Assembly: GCF_027924405.1 (NCBI RefSeq)
Contig: NZ_AP026978.1
Coordinates: forward strand, 6,386,001 to 6,450,000
Direction of reading: 5' to 3'
DNA: 64,000 bases
DNA from: Nocardia sputorum
GTDB taxonomy: Bacteria; Actinomycetota; Actinomycetes; Mycobacteriales; Mycobacteriaceae
Shown: positions 35,158 through 43,709 of the stretch, in pieces
Layout: the number at the start of each line of letters is the position of its first letter
Position numbering within the stretch: position 1 is the first letter of the stretch
Position numbers and translations under genes: made by a program
Notes under the pieces: model-generated
The model's database searches: none
What the model was told of the DNA's origin: nothing
What the model saw: only the letters and a program-made list of their open reading frames with translations

Positions 35158-35657
35158 GACAGCTCCGCCAGCAGCGCGCGCAGCCGGATGCGGTTGATCT
35201 TGCCCAATTCTGTTCGCACGACTCGCCTTTCGGTTTCGGGATCATTGCGCAACCGGGCGGCGAGCAGCGCGAGCAGCTCCTCGCCCGACTTTCCGCTCGC
35301 GCACACCAGGTAGATGTGCCCGAACCGTTCCTCGTAGACGCGGTTGCCCTCGGCGAGTGCCGCGCGTACCGCTTCGTCCGCTCCCGCCACCCCGGCCTGC
35401 TCCCGCGCCGAGGCCGTGGAATGCGGCCGCTCCCCGATCCTGGGATGACCCGCCAGCGCCAGCTCGAGTTCGGACTCCGGCAGCAGCGCCGACAGCTCCT
35501 CCGCCGCGTCGAGCAGCGCCTCGACCCGCCGGTACGGACGGCCTGCGACCACCGACCGCGCGAAGCCCGGCGCCGAGCAGCAGCGGAGCACCGCCTGGTA
35601 GGCCGCGTCGTCGGACAGCGCGTCGAACGCCGCGATCCCGGGTCGCCGATCCGTCAT
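35154..35657 (-). CDS. uraD: OHCU decarboxylase
   Basis: A 167-residue helical enzyme decarboxylating OHCU to S-allantoin. The catalytic His is in LALAGHPRIGER, with VYEERFGHIYLVCASGKSGE and RNDPETERRVVRTELGKINR in the C-terminal half, all typical. The ATG at 35657 gives the usual start MTDRRPGIAAFDALSDD. First gene of the uricolytic operon, divergent from the MobA-like gene. Confidence 0.95.
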   Translation of the reverse strand: MTDRRPGIAAFDALSDDAAYQAVLRCCSAPGFARSVVAGRPYRRVEALLDAAEELSALLPESELELALAGHPRIGERPHSTASAREQAGVAGADEAVRAALAEGNRVYEERFGHIYLVCASGKSGEELLALLAARLRNDPETERRVVRTELGKINRIRLRALLAELS

Positions 35658-35793
35658 CGGACCAGCATCGAATACGACCCGGCGAGCCGCCACCGGAAGG
35701 GGTCGGATCGCTGTCGGCGTGTCGCTCCCGGACGCGCCTGAGCACCGGGTTTCCCATCGTGCGGCGCAGACCGGCCGGTATTACCGTTTACGC

Positions 35794-36390
35794 ATGGCCG
35801 ACCCTGATCGCTCCGCCGTCGCACCGTGCGCCGGCGTCGTGCTCGCCGCGGGCGCCGGAACCCGCTACGGAAAACCCAAAGTGCTCGCCGAGGGCGGCGC
35901 ATGGTTGCGAGCGACGGTCACCGCGCTGCGCGGCGGGGGCTGCGACCCGGTCATCGTGGTGCTCGGCGCGACCGGCCCCACGCCGCGGATCGTCGAACTG
36001 CCGCCGGGGGTGCGGCACGTCTGGGCGGCGGACTGGGCCACCGGTCTGAGCGCCTCGCTGCGGGCGGGTCTGATCGCCGCGTCGAGCACGCCCGCGCGCT
36101 ACGCCGCGATCATGCCGGTGGACACCCCCGATGTCGGCGCCGACGTGGTCGCCCGGGTGCTGAACGCCGCGCTGGCGGCACCCGGCGGCCTGGCTCGTGC
36201 TGTGTTCCACAACACACCGGGCCACCCCGTTGTTATCGCCCACAAGCACTGGAACGCGGTGTGCGGGGCAGCGGCGGGAGATTCCGGAGCCCGGACATAT
36301 TTGACCGGTAGAGACGATATGGTGTGCGTCACGTGCGACGATTTGGCGACGGGCGTCGATCGTGACTTCCCGGCCACGACCGCACGGTGA
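35794..36390 (+). CDS. MobA-like nucleotidyltransferase
   Basis: A 198-residue NTP-transferase of the MobA-like family. The nucleotide loop is VVLAAGAGTRYGKPKVLAEGG and the metal aspartate is in IMPVDTPDVGADV. Proteins of this group beside xdhC and molybdenum hydroxylase genes often tailor the molybdopterin cofactor (MocA-like cytidylation) before insertion. The conserved PGHPVVI motif is present. It precedes xdhC by 13 bases and is probably co-transcribed with it. Confidence 0.85.
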   Translation: MADPDRSAVAPCAGVVLAAGAGTRYGKPKVLAEGGAWLRATVTALRGGGCDPVIVVLGATGPTPRIVELPPGVRHVWAADWATGLSASLRAGLIAASSTPARYAAIMPVDTPDVGADVVARVLNAALAAPGGLARAVFHNTPGHPVVIAHKHWNAVCGAAAGDSGARTYLTGRDDMVCVTCDDLATGVDRDFPATTAR

Positions 36391-36403
36391 TCGGAGCTAG
36401 CTG

Positions 36404-37441
36404 ATGCGGGACATCGTCGACGACCTGTTGCGGGTGTGGCACTCGGGCCGGACCGGCGGACTTGGCACCATCGTGCGCACTGTGGGCGCCGCCCCCTTGC
36501 CGGTGGGCTCCGCGATGCTGGTCGATCCGGACGGGGGCGTCTACGGATCGGTCGCCGCGGGCGGGCTGGAGGAGATCGCGTACGAGGCGGTGCTCCAGGC
36601 GGCGCGCACCGGGCGGCGCGCGATGCACCGCTTCGGCGTGGCCACCGGCCTGGAGGCGGGCGCGAACGGCGAGGGGATGATGGACGTCTTCACCGAACCG
36701 TTCTCCCGAAGACACTTCCCGGAGTTCCCGGATGTCGCCGCCGAGATCGCGGCGCACCGCAGGGTCACCGTCTTCACGGTGGTGTGGAACTCCGATGCCG
36801 ACCTGATCGGCCAGCACCTGATCACCGACAAGAAGCACGCCACCGAATTGGTGGCGCTACCGGATTCGGACGTCTTCGTCTCCTCGTTCGCCCCGCCGCC
36901 GCGCCTGATCATCTTCGGCGCCAATTCCTTCGCCGCCGCACTCACGGTGCAGGCCAAGCTACTCGGTTACCGAGTGACCATCTGCGACTCGCGCCCCAAT
37001 TTCGCTACGCCGGACTCCTTTCCCGGCGCCGAGGTGGTGGTGGACTGGCCGCACCGCTACCTCAACACCCTCTCCGCGGCCGGAGAGATCGACAGCAGCA
37101 CGGCCATTGTCGTGCTGTCGCACGATCCCACCTTCGAGATCCCGCTCCTCACCGTGGCGCTACGACTACCCGAGCTCGGCTATCTCGGCGCCATGGGCTC
37201 GCGCCAGGTGCATATCCGGCGCATCGAGGATCTCCAGGCAGGCGGTTTCGGCCCGGAGACGCTCGCGCGGCTGCATTCGCCCGCCGGATTGGACATCGGA
37301 GCGCGCACCGCGCCCGAGATGGCCGTGGCGATCGCCGCCGAACTGCTGGCCGCCCGCGCCGCGCAACCGGCGCGACCGGCCGACCCATACAGCGGCGAGA
37401 TCCCGATCACGCCGCGAACCGCTGTGGGACTTGGTATCTGA
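36404..37441 (+). CDS. xdhC: XdhC/CoxI family molybdenum-hydroxylase maturation factor
   Basis: A 345-residue protein with the XdhC N-terminal domain (GLGTIVRTVGAAPLPVGSAM, then GSVAAGGLEEIAYEAVLQA) and a C-terminal Rossmann-type domain (PRLIIFGANSFAAALTVQA, SHDPTFEIPLL, GAMGSRQVHIRRIEDL). XdhC proteins bind molybdenum cofactor and insert it into xanthine dehydrogenase after sulphuration. The N-terminal domain usually has GSVSGGCVE; here no cysteine is present. Convergent with, and abutting, the ABC importer operon. Confidence 0.9.
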   Translation: MRDIVDDLLRVWHSGRTGGLGTIVRTVGAAPLPVGSAMLVDPDGGVYGSVAAGGLEEIAYEAVLQAARTGRRAMHRFGVATGLEAGANGEGMMDVFTEPFSRRHFPEFPDVAAEIAAHRRVTVFTVVWNSDADLIGQHLITDKKHATELVALPDSDVFVSSFAPPPRLIIFGANSFAAALTVQAKLLGYRVTICDSRPNFATPDSFPGAEVVVDWPHRYLNTLSAAGEIDSSTAIVVLSHDPTFEIPLLTVALRLPELGYLGAMGSRQVHIRRIEDLQAGGFGPETLARLHSPAGLDIGARTAPEMAVAIAAELLAARAAQPARPADPYSGEIPITPRTAVGLGI

Positions 37442-38530
37442 TCACTTCAGGCCGGGATTCTCGGCGTAGACCTCGCGCAGCACGGACAGATCGAACAGCT
37501 GCGCGGCCTTGATGTCGATCTTCGCACTGCGGAGCGCGGCGACGTTCTGCTCGATCAGCGCGTCGGTCATGGAGAGCAAACCGTTGGCGGCCGTGTCCGC
37601 CGAGACCACCAGATCGTTCTGCGCGACAGCCTCTTTCGTCTGCTCGGCCAGATCCAGCTTCTGGTCCTTGCCGTACACCTCCACCGCGAGCCGGGCCGAT
37701 TCGGCCGGATCCGCCACCGCGTCCTTCCACCCCTTGATCTCGGCGGCCAGGAACGCTTTGAGCTTGTCACGCTCCTTGTCGATGGTGGCCTGCGCGACCG
37801 TGAGCGTCTCGGCGACCAGCGGCAGGTTGTAATCGGCGAACAAGAAGTGCGCCGTCGGAAAACCCTTCGCAGCGAGCGTGATCGGTTCGTTGGTCACGTA
37901 GCTGACCCATCCGTCGACCTCACCGTTGGCCAGCGGCGTGGGGTCGAATTGCGCGGGCACGATGGTGACGTCGCCCGGCTTCATCCCGTTGGCGGTGAGC
38001 AGCGCGGTGAAGATCAGCTGGTTGGTGTCCTGCACACCGATCTTGCGGCCCTTCATGTCCTCGGGCGTCTTGATCGGTTTCGCCGCGGAGGACACGATCG
38101 CGAACGGGTTCTTCTGATACGTGGTGGCGACGATCTTGGCGGGCAGGCCCTCCAGGATCGCCGGTGCGGTGGTCTGTGGCGCGGACAACCCCAGCCACAC
38201 CTTCCCGGTGTCCAATCCGGCCTCCACCGACGTGCTCGCCGCGCCGCCCGCGATCAGGTCGACCGAGCCGAAACCCGCCTCTTTGAAATAGCCTTTCGAA
38301 TCGGCGAAGTATTCGCCCGCGAATTCGATGTTCTTCAACCAGGACAGCTGTACCGCGACGCCGCCGTATTTCGAGCCGTCCGCGGTGGTGCCGCCGGACG
38401 AGTCGTCGGAGCTTCCGCCGCAGGCGGCCAGCGCCCCCGCGCCGCCGAGCGCTGCGCCGGCGAACGCGGAGTAACGGAGAAACGAGCGTCGGTTCAGGTG
38501 CCCGAACGTGGAGCGGTGCGCGGGTGTCAT
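37442..38530 (-). CDS. ABC importer substrate-binding lipoprotein, NMT1/ThiY-like
   Basis: A 362-residue exported lipoprotein. The signal has a twin-arginine motif (NRRSFLRYSAFAGAA) and a lipobox ending LAACGG. The mature part LSWLKNIEFAGEYFADSKGY and GRKIGVQDTNQLIFTALLTA are typical of NMT1/THI5-like binding proteins for pyrimidines, thiamine precursors or nitrogenous compounds. The adjacent purine locus and shared promoter motif suggest a purine or related nitrogen compound as ligand (inference). Last gene of an ATPase-permease-permease-receptor operon. Confidence 0.88.
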   Translation of the reverse strand: MTPAHRSTFGHLNRRSFLRYSAFAGAALGGAGALAACGGSSDDSSGGTTADGSKYGGVAVQLSWLKNIEFAGEYFADSKGYFKEAGFGSVDLIAGGAASTSVEAGLDTGKVWLGLSAPQTTAPAILEGLPAKIVATTYQKNPFAIVSSAAKPIKTPEDMKGRKIGVQDTNQLIFTALLTANGMKPGDVTIVPAQFDPTPLANGEVDGWVSYVTNEPITLAAKGFPTAHFLFADYNLPLVAETLTVAQATIDKERDKLKAFLAAEIKGWKDAVADPAESARLAVEVYGKDQKLDLAEQTKEAVAQNDLVVSADTAANGLLSMTDALIEQNVAALRSAKIDIKAAQLFDLSVLREVYAENPGLK

Positions 38531-38606
38531 GGGCCGAATCTAGGGGCAGCGCGTTTCATTTTCTTTACTTTGGCGTTCCGGGCGAGGAATTCGCCGGTCT
38601 GTTCGC

Positions 38607-39404
38607 TCAGAGTCGTCCGGCTTCCGGGCCGAAGCGGGCGAGCACCAGGTTCTCGACCACGCCGACGATCGCGTAGAGCGCCACCGAGACCAGCGTGACG
38701 ATGACGATCGAGGCCCACAACTTGCTGTACTGGAACGTCGGGATCGCCCGGATCAGACTGGCGCCCAACCCGGTGCCGCTGCCGAGCCATTCCCCCAGCA
38801 ACGCGCCGATCAGCGCACCCGGCACCGAGATCCGCGCGGCGGCGAACACCGAAGGCAGCGCCGCGGGCACGGCCACCATGCGCAACCCGGTCCACCGTGA
38901 ACCGCCGTACGCGGTCACCAGTTCCAGCGCCTGCCGCGGCGCGTTGCGCAGGCCCGCCATGATCATGACCAGGGCGGGGAAGAACACCACGATCGCGGCG
39001 AGCACGGCGACCCCCGCCAGACCACGGCCGAACACCAGCACGATGATCGGCGTGAGCGCCACCAGCGGCACCGAGCGCAGCAGCATCGCCACCGGGAGAA
39101 AGGTCTGCTCGACGGCGGCGAACGACACGAACAGCGCCGCGACCACCAGCGCGGCAAGCATGCCCGCGCCGAACCCGATGGCCGCGTCGCGCAGCGTGAT
39201 CTGCAGATCGTCCAGGATCGCCTGCCGCGCGGCGGCGGCGTTTGGCGCGGTCACCAAGTAGCTCCAGATGTCGCCGGGCGTCTTGCCGACCCGCGGCCCG
39301 ACCTGCGGGAACGCCCGCAGGAAGACGTACCAGATCACCAGCATCAACAGCAGCGAGGTGGCCAGCGGGAACAGGAAGATCCCGATGCGTCGCAGCAGTT
39401 TCAT
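38607..39404 (-). CDS. ABC transporter permease
   Basis: A 265-residue membrane protein of the SsuC/TauC-type permease family with six or so helices. The conserved coupling segment is LELVTAYGGSRWTGLRMVAV, followed by ALPSVFAAARISVPGALIGA. N-terminal helix is LFPLATSLLLMLVIWYVFL. The ATG at 39404 gives MKLLRRIGIF. Partner of the second permease, the two probably forming a heterodimer. Confidence 0.9.
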   Translation of the reverse strand: MKLLRRIGIFLFPLATSLLLMLVIWYVFLRAFPQVGPRVGKTPGDIWSYLVTAPNAAAARQAILDDLQITLRDAAIGFGAGMLAALVVAALFVSFAAVEQTFLPVAMLLRSVPLVALTPIIVLVFGRGLAGVAVLAAIVVFFPALVMIMAGLRNAPRQALELVTAYGGSRWTGLRMVAVPAALPSVFAAARISVPGALIGALLGEWLGSGTGLGASLIRAIPTFQYSKLWASIVIVTLVSVALYAIVGVVENLVLARFGPEAGRL

Positions 39405-39438
39405 CGGGCGTCCTTCCCGTGCCGGCCCGGCCGGACGT

Positions 39439-40185
39439 TCATCGTGCTCCCTGCGCGGTCCACGGCGCGGCCAACCGTGCCGCCAGCGCCACCAGCGCGT
39501 AACCGAGCCCGGCCAGCGCCGCGGCGGCCAGCGCCATGCCCCAGGTGCGCGGCACGTTGTAGGAGGTCTGCGCGGCGGTGAGCGCCACCCCGATCCCGCT
39601 GTCCACGCCACCGAGGTACTCGCCGATGATCGCGCCGAGCACCGCCGACGGCGCGGCGATCTTCAACGCCGCGAACGTGCTGGGCAGCGCCGCGATCGCC
39701 CGCACCCGGTACAGCTGCTGCCAGCGTCCGCCGCCATAGGCGCGCACCAGATCCAGGCTGGTCCGGTCGGCCGAACGCAACCCGGCGACGGTGCCGACCA
39801 TCGTGGTGAAGAAGCAGTACATCGCCGCCAAGAACACCGTGGGGGTGCGTCCGCCGAAGACCACCAGGATGATCGGGCCCAGCGCGAGCAGCGGCGTGCA
39901 GTAGCTCAGTATCGCCAGCTGGGTGGCCAGCGACTCGATCGGCGGCACCAGCACGATCAGGACGGCGAGCGCGATGGCCAGGCCGTTGCCCCAGACGAAC
40001 CCTTGCAGCGCGCCGAGCGCGGTGATCCGGAAGTTGGGGCCGTACAGCTCCCATCCGTCGGTGTACATGGTGTGCAGCACCTGCCATGGGCTGGGTACGG
40101 TGCCGCCCGCGACCTCGAACGCCGCGAGCGCCCACCACACCGCGACCAGCCCGAGCACGCCGAGCACACCGCCGAAGCGCTTCAT
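39439..40185 (-). CDS. ABC transporter permease
   Basis: A 248-residue SsuC/TauC-type permease. MKRFGGVLGVLGLVAVWWAL is the first helix; the coupling helix segment is LDLVRAYGGGRWQQLYRVRA, then ALPSTFAALKIAAPSAVLGA. It sits between the ATPase gene (124 bases upstream) and the other permease gene. Confidence 0.9.
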   Translation of the reverse strand: MKRFGGVLGVLGLVAVWWALAAFEVAGGTVPSPWQVLHTMYTDGWELYGPNFRITALGALQGFVWGNGLAIALAVLIVLVPPIESLATQLAILSYCTPLLALGPIILVVFGGRTPTVFLAAMYCFFTTMVGTVAGLRSADRTSLDLVRAYGGGRWQQLYRVRAIAALPSTFAALKIAAPSAVLGAIIGEYLGGVDSGIGVALTAAQTSYNVPRTWGMALAAAALAGLGYALVALAARLAAPWTAQGAR

Positions 40186-40309
40186 GCCGTGTCTCCCGTC
40201 CGTCGCACGCAGCGTGCGAAGAGATGCCGCCGCATCGGCCGGATGTGCGCGCTCGACCGCTGCCCGCCCGGTTTGCCGTGGCGCGGGCAGCGTTCGGGTC
40301 GGTGCTCGT

Positions 40310-41113
40310 TCATGCGACGCCTCCTTTGCCCGCGGTCCCGAACAGCAGCTCCGACAGATAGTCGTGCAGCTTGTGGAATTCCGGCGTCCGCATCATCTCC
40401 GGCAGCCGCGGGCGCGGAAGATCGATCTCGACCAGTTCCAGCACCCGCCCCGGCCGGGGACTCATGACGGCTACCACGTCGGAAAGGAACACCGCCTCCG
40501 CGATGCCGTGGGTGACCATCAACGTCGTCGCGGGCTTCTCGGTCCAGATCCGTAGCAACTCCAGATTGAGCCGCTGCCTGGTCATGTCGTCGAGCGCGCC
40601 GAAGGGTTCGTCCAGCAGCAGCACGGCAGGCCGCACCACCAGCGCCCGCGCGATCGAGACGCGCTGGCGCATGCCGCCCGACAGCTGCGCGGGCTTGGCC
40701 TTCTCGAAACCCTCCAGCCCCACCAGCCCGATCAGCTCGTCGATCTGCCCCGGCTCCGGCCTGATGCCCGCGACTTGCAAAGGCAACGCGATATTCGAGG
40801 CCACCGACCGCCAAGGCAGCAACGCCGAATCCTGGAACGCGATGCCGAGCGCATGCCTGCCGCGCAGCTCGCCGGGCGTCGCGCCGTCGATCAGCGCCGT
40901 GCCCGCGGTCGGCGTCTCCAGGCCCGCCAGGATGCGCAGCACTGTCGACTTGCCGCAGCCGGACGGGCCGAGCAGCGAGAGGAACGCGCCCTGTTCGGTG
41001 TGCAGATCGACACTCGCCAACGCCTGCACGGTCTTCCGCCCGACCCGGAAGGTCTTCGTCAATCCGCTGAGATGAATTCCGGTCCCCCCGGCGGTACCGC
41101 TCTCCGTGCTCAT
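40310..41113 (-). CDS. ABC transporter ATP-binding protein
   Basis: A 267-residue SsuB/TauB/ThiZ-type ATPase. Walker [18 protein letters not shown]-loop [15 protein letters not shown], signature [17 protein letters not shown], Walker [15 protein letters not shown], switch [11 protein letters not shown] are all intact. First gene of the importer operon; the ATG at 41113 is preferred over one at 41176. Upstream are the ATTGCG motifs. ATP hydrolysis drives import through the two downstream permeases. Confidence 0.94.
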   Translation of the reverse strand: MSTESGTAGGTGIHLSGLTKTFRVGRKTVQALASVDLHTEQGAFLSLLGPSGCGKSTVLRILAGLETPTAGTALIDGATPGELRGRHALGIAFQDSALLPWRSVASNIALPLQVAGIRPEPGQIDELIGLVGLEGFEKAKPAQLSGGMRQRVSIARALVVRPAVLLLDEPFGALDDMTRQRLNLELLRIWTEKPATTLMVTHGIAEAVFLSDVVAVMSPRPGRVLELVEIDLPRPRLPEMMRTPEFHKLHDYLSELLFGTAGKGGVA

Positions 41114-41147
41114 GACGGCCACGATAAGAGCACCCCGTTGCACGGAC

Positions 41148-41178
41148 ATTGCGAATCGCGCCGCCAGATTGCGCAATC
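41148..41178. promoter_or_regulatory. ATTGCG motifs with GATTGCGCAATC palindrome upstream of ABC importer
   Basis: ATTGCGAAT starts at 41148, and GATTGCGCAATC, a perfect 12-base palindrome, occupies 41167-41178. They lie 35-65 bases upstream of the ATPase start and between it and the divergent pnuC. AGATTGCGC is shared with the xdhB promoter region. Confidence 0.55.
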
Positions 41179-41266
41179 GTTACGGTCCGCACCGCGGCTG
41201 CGAGGTGGATTTCGATCGCGGCGATCCGATCGGATGAGATACGCCCCGCGGCGGGTTACACGACAG

Positions 41267-41956
41267 GTGAACCCGATCATCACGCTGCTCGACGCCAAGC
41301 TGCACGTCGCGGGCTCGGAGATCCTCTGGCGCGAGGTGATCGGCAACGGCTTCGGTTTGGCGTCCGCGATCGGCGGCATGCGGCGGCGCGTGTGGGCCTG
41401 GCCGGTGGGCATCGCCGGGAACGCCCTGCTGTTCACCGTGTTCGTCGGCGGCGTGTTCCACACCCCGCAGCAGCTGAACATGGCGGGACAGGCCGGACGC
41501 CAGCTCATGTTCGTCGCGGTCAGCGTCTACGGCTGGTGGAGCTGGTACCGCCACGCGGCGCGGGAGACCGGTTCCACCCATCGCGGCGTCGACCCGCGCT
41601 GGGCGAGTACGCGCGAACGCGTGGTGCTCGTGGCCGCGATGCTCGCGGGCACGGCGGTGTTCGCTCAGATCTTCGCGTGGCTGGGTTCGTACGGTCCGTG
41701 GGCCGAGGCGTGGATCTTCACCGGCTCGGTCCTGGCCACCTACGGCATGGCACGGGGCCTGGCCGAGTTCTGGCTGATCTGGATCGCGGTAGACCTGGTC
41801 GGCGTTCCACTGCTGCTGCGGGCGGGCTACTACCCCTCCGCCGCCCTGTATCTCGTCTACGCGGGCTTCGTGGCCTGGGGATTCCTGGTCTGGCGGCGCG
41901 GCATCCGTCCCATCGCCGAGGCTTCGCGACCGCTGACGTCGGCCACGGCGAAGTAG
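41267..41956 (+). CDS. pnuC: PnuC-type nicotinamide riboside transporter
   Basis: A 229-residue membrane protein of the PnuC family with about seven helices. LHVAGSEILWREVIGNGFGL at the start, AWPVGIAGNALLFTVFVGG, and the C-terminal YYPSAALYLVYAGFVAWGFL are diagnostic. The internal VSVYGWWSWYRH contains the WxxW residues that bind the riboside ring. It brings in nicotinamide riboside for NAD synthesis. GTG at 41267 chosen; an ATG at 41234 is in frame. Confidence 0.9.
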   Translation: MNPIITLLDAKLHVAGSEILWREVIGNGFGLASAIGGMRRRVWAWPVGIAGNALLFTVFVGGVFHTPQQLNMAGQAGRQLMFVAVSVYGWWSWYRHAARETGSTHRGVDPRWASTRERVVLVAAMLAGTAVFAQIFAWLGSYGPWAEAWIFTGSVLATYGMARGLAEFWLIWIAVDLVGVPLLLRAGYYPSAALYLVYAGFVAWGFLVWRRGIRPIAEASRPLTSATAK

Positions 41957-41966
41957 GCTCGGGCGG

Positions 41967-42758
41967 CTACACCACGTCGACCCGCACGCCCGCCGCTCGG
42001 ATGGCCTCCACCGCCGCCGGATCCGCGCCGGTATCGGTGACCAGCACCTGCACCTGCTCGATGCCGCAGATACGAGCCAGCGCGGTGCGCTCGAGTTTGT
42101 CCCCGGTGGCCACCACGATCACCCGGCCGGAACGCCGCACCATCTCGGTGGTGACCCCGGCCTCGTCGATGTGCCTGCACTGGGCGCCGCCCGCCACGGA
42201 GATCGCGTTCACGCCGAGCACGAGATCGTCGAGCCGCAGTTCGGCCAGCGCCCGTTCGGCCAGTGGCCCGTGCAACTCGTAGGATTCCCGCCGGGCCACA
42301 CCGCCGAGGACGATCGTGCGCATGTGCGGCCGCAGCACCATCTCCCCCGCGATGTTCAGCGCATTCGTGACGATGGTGAGCTGCTCGTCACCAGCCGATC
42401 CGAGATCCGGGCGCCCGGCCAGCGATCTGGCCACCGCCGTGGTGGTCGTGCCGCCGTTCATCCCCACCACCGCGCACGGATCGACCAGGGACGCGGCGTG
42501 TTCGGCGATGCGCTGCTTGGCTTCGCCCGCACTCTGCCGATAACGGGCGGGCAGGTCATAGGCCACCGAGGTCGCCACCACACCGCCGTGCGTCCTGGTG
42601 GCCAGCTGCTGTTGGGCGAGCGCGGTGAAATCGCGGCGCACCGTCGCGGCGGACACGCCGAGCCGGTCGGCGGCCTCCTCCACCGAGAGCCGCCCGGATT
42701 CGGCGAGCAGTTCCAGCAACCGGCTCCACCGTTGCGGACGATCCGTGGGTCCGGTCAT
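41967..42758 (-). CDS. DeoR/GlpR-family sugar-metabolism regulator
   Basis: A 263-residue repressor. N-terminal helix-turn-helix: LLAESGRLSVEEAADRLGVS then AATVRRDFTALAQQ. The C-terminal DeoR domain has VGMNGGTTTTAVARSLAGR, IVLGGVARRESYELHGPLAE and DKLERTALARICG. This type senses phosphorylated sugars (AgaR, GlpR, FruR). The amino-sugar locus begins nearby at 43.7 kb and lacks any other sugar regulator, so control of that locus is a good inference. Confidence 0.9.
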   Translation of the reverse strand: MTGPTDRPQRWSRLLELLAESGRLSVEEAADRLGVSAATVRRDFTALAQQQLATRTHGGVVATSVAYDLPARYRQSAGEAKQRIAEHAASLVDPCAVVGMNGGTTTTAVARSLAGRPDLGSAGDEQLTIVTNALNIAGEMVLRPHMRTIVLGGVARRESYELHGPLAERALAELRLDDLVLGVNAISVAGGAQCRHIDEAGVTTEMVRRSGRVIVVATGDKLERTALARICGIEQVQVLVTDTGADPAAVEAIRAAGVRVDVV

Positions 42759-42875
42759 CTCACACCGGCCCGGTCGCGCGGGAAACCTGCTGTTTCGGCG
42801 AACACGCGAACAATATGACCACACCCCCGTGCCGGCCGTAGCGATCTCCCACGACCGGAGCCGGTCCGGTCCGGC

Positions 42876-43619
42876 TCAAGACACATCGGCCTCGACCGCG
42901 GGTCTCTCCCGAAGCACCGGTGTGGCGGGGAGATGTCCGGCCAGATCCCCCGTCGACGGATCGACCCGCGGGTGCGAAAGGCCGGAATGCACGAAATAGG
43001 CGATCTCCGAGCAGATTTCGTCCAGACTCACCGTCGAATCCGGCGCCGTGCTCTGCACCAGTTCCTGAGCGAGGGACGTGACCGCGCCGATCACCGCCAG
43101 CGCGAAAAGATCGAAGCGGCGCGGACCGGTCTCGCCGCGGCCGACGGCGCGCTCGGCCTCGCTGATCAGCAACGCCGACAGCAAGCGGCGCTGCTGCCTG
43201 CGCCACTCCTCCACTGCCGCGCTCACGCCGACCACCTCGACATAGCAGACTCGCGCCCGCCGGGCATCGGCACACGTGACACCCAGGTACGCGCGGAAAC
43301 TCGCCACTATGCGCACGGGCAAGGGCTCGTTCTCGGTCGCCGCCAGGGCCGCGAGCGCGTACTCCAGCGCGCGGGAGGTGATGCGATTGCCCAAGGCGAT
43401 GAGCAGGGCCTCGCGGCTGCCCATGTCCTCGTAGAAACTGCGCGTGGAGACGTTCGCCAGGGCACAGAGGCGTTCGATCGAGGTGGCCGCGTAGCCCTGG
43501 GTGCCGAATAGTTCGAGGGCGGCATCGATGAGGCGGGTCTGCCGCTGGGCAACCCGCTGCTCCTTGGACAGCCCGCCGTAGCTGCGACCGTCCTTGGGTC
43601 CGTGATCCCGCCGTGTCAC
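42876..43619 (-). CDS. TetR-family regulator
   Basis: A 247-residue TetR protein with helix-turn-helix YAATSIERLCALANVSTRSF followed by YEDMGSREALLIALGNRI. The C-terminal domain is long and contains TCADARRARVCYVEVVGVS, seen in many actinobacterial TetR proteins. No clear operator or partner gene; it stands between the DeoR gene and the sugar importer operon. Confidence 0.88.
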   Translation of the reverse strand: MTRRDHGPKDGRSYGGLSKEQRVAQRQTRLIDAALELFGTQGYAATSIERLCALANVSTRSFYEDMGSREALLIALGNRITSRALEYALAALAATENEPLPVRIVASFRAYLGVTCADARRARVCYVEVVGVSAAVEEWRRQQRRLLSALLISEAERAVGRGETGPRRFDLFALAVIGAVTSLAQELVQSTAPDSTVSLDEICSEIAYFVHSGLSHPRVDPSTGDLAGHLPATPVLRERPAVEADVS

Positions 43620-43709
43620 CGTTCGATGCTACCGCGCGGCTACCTCCCGCCCGCGCGTGCGACGGTGCGGGCGTGGCGATTCCGTCCTCCGCGCGGTCCG
43701 GCGCGGGCA

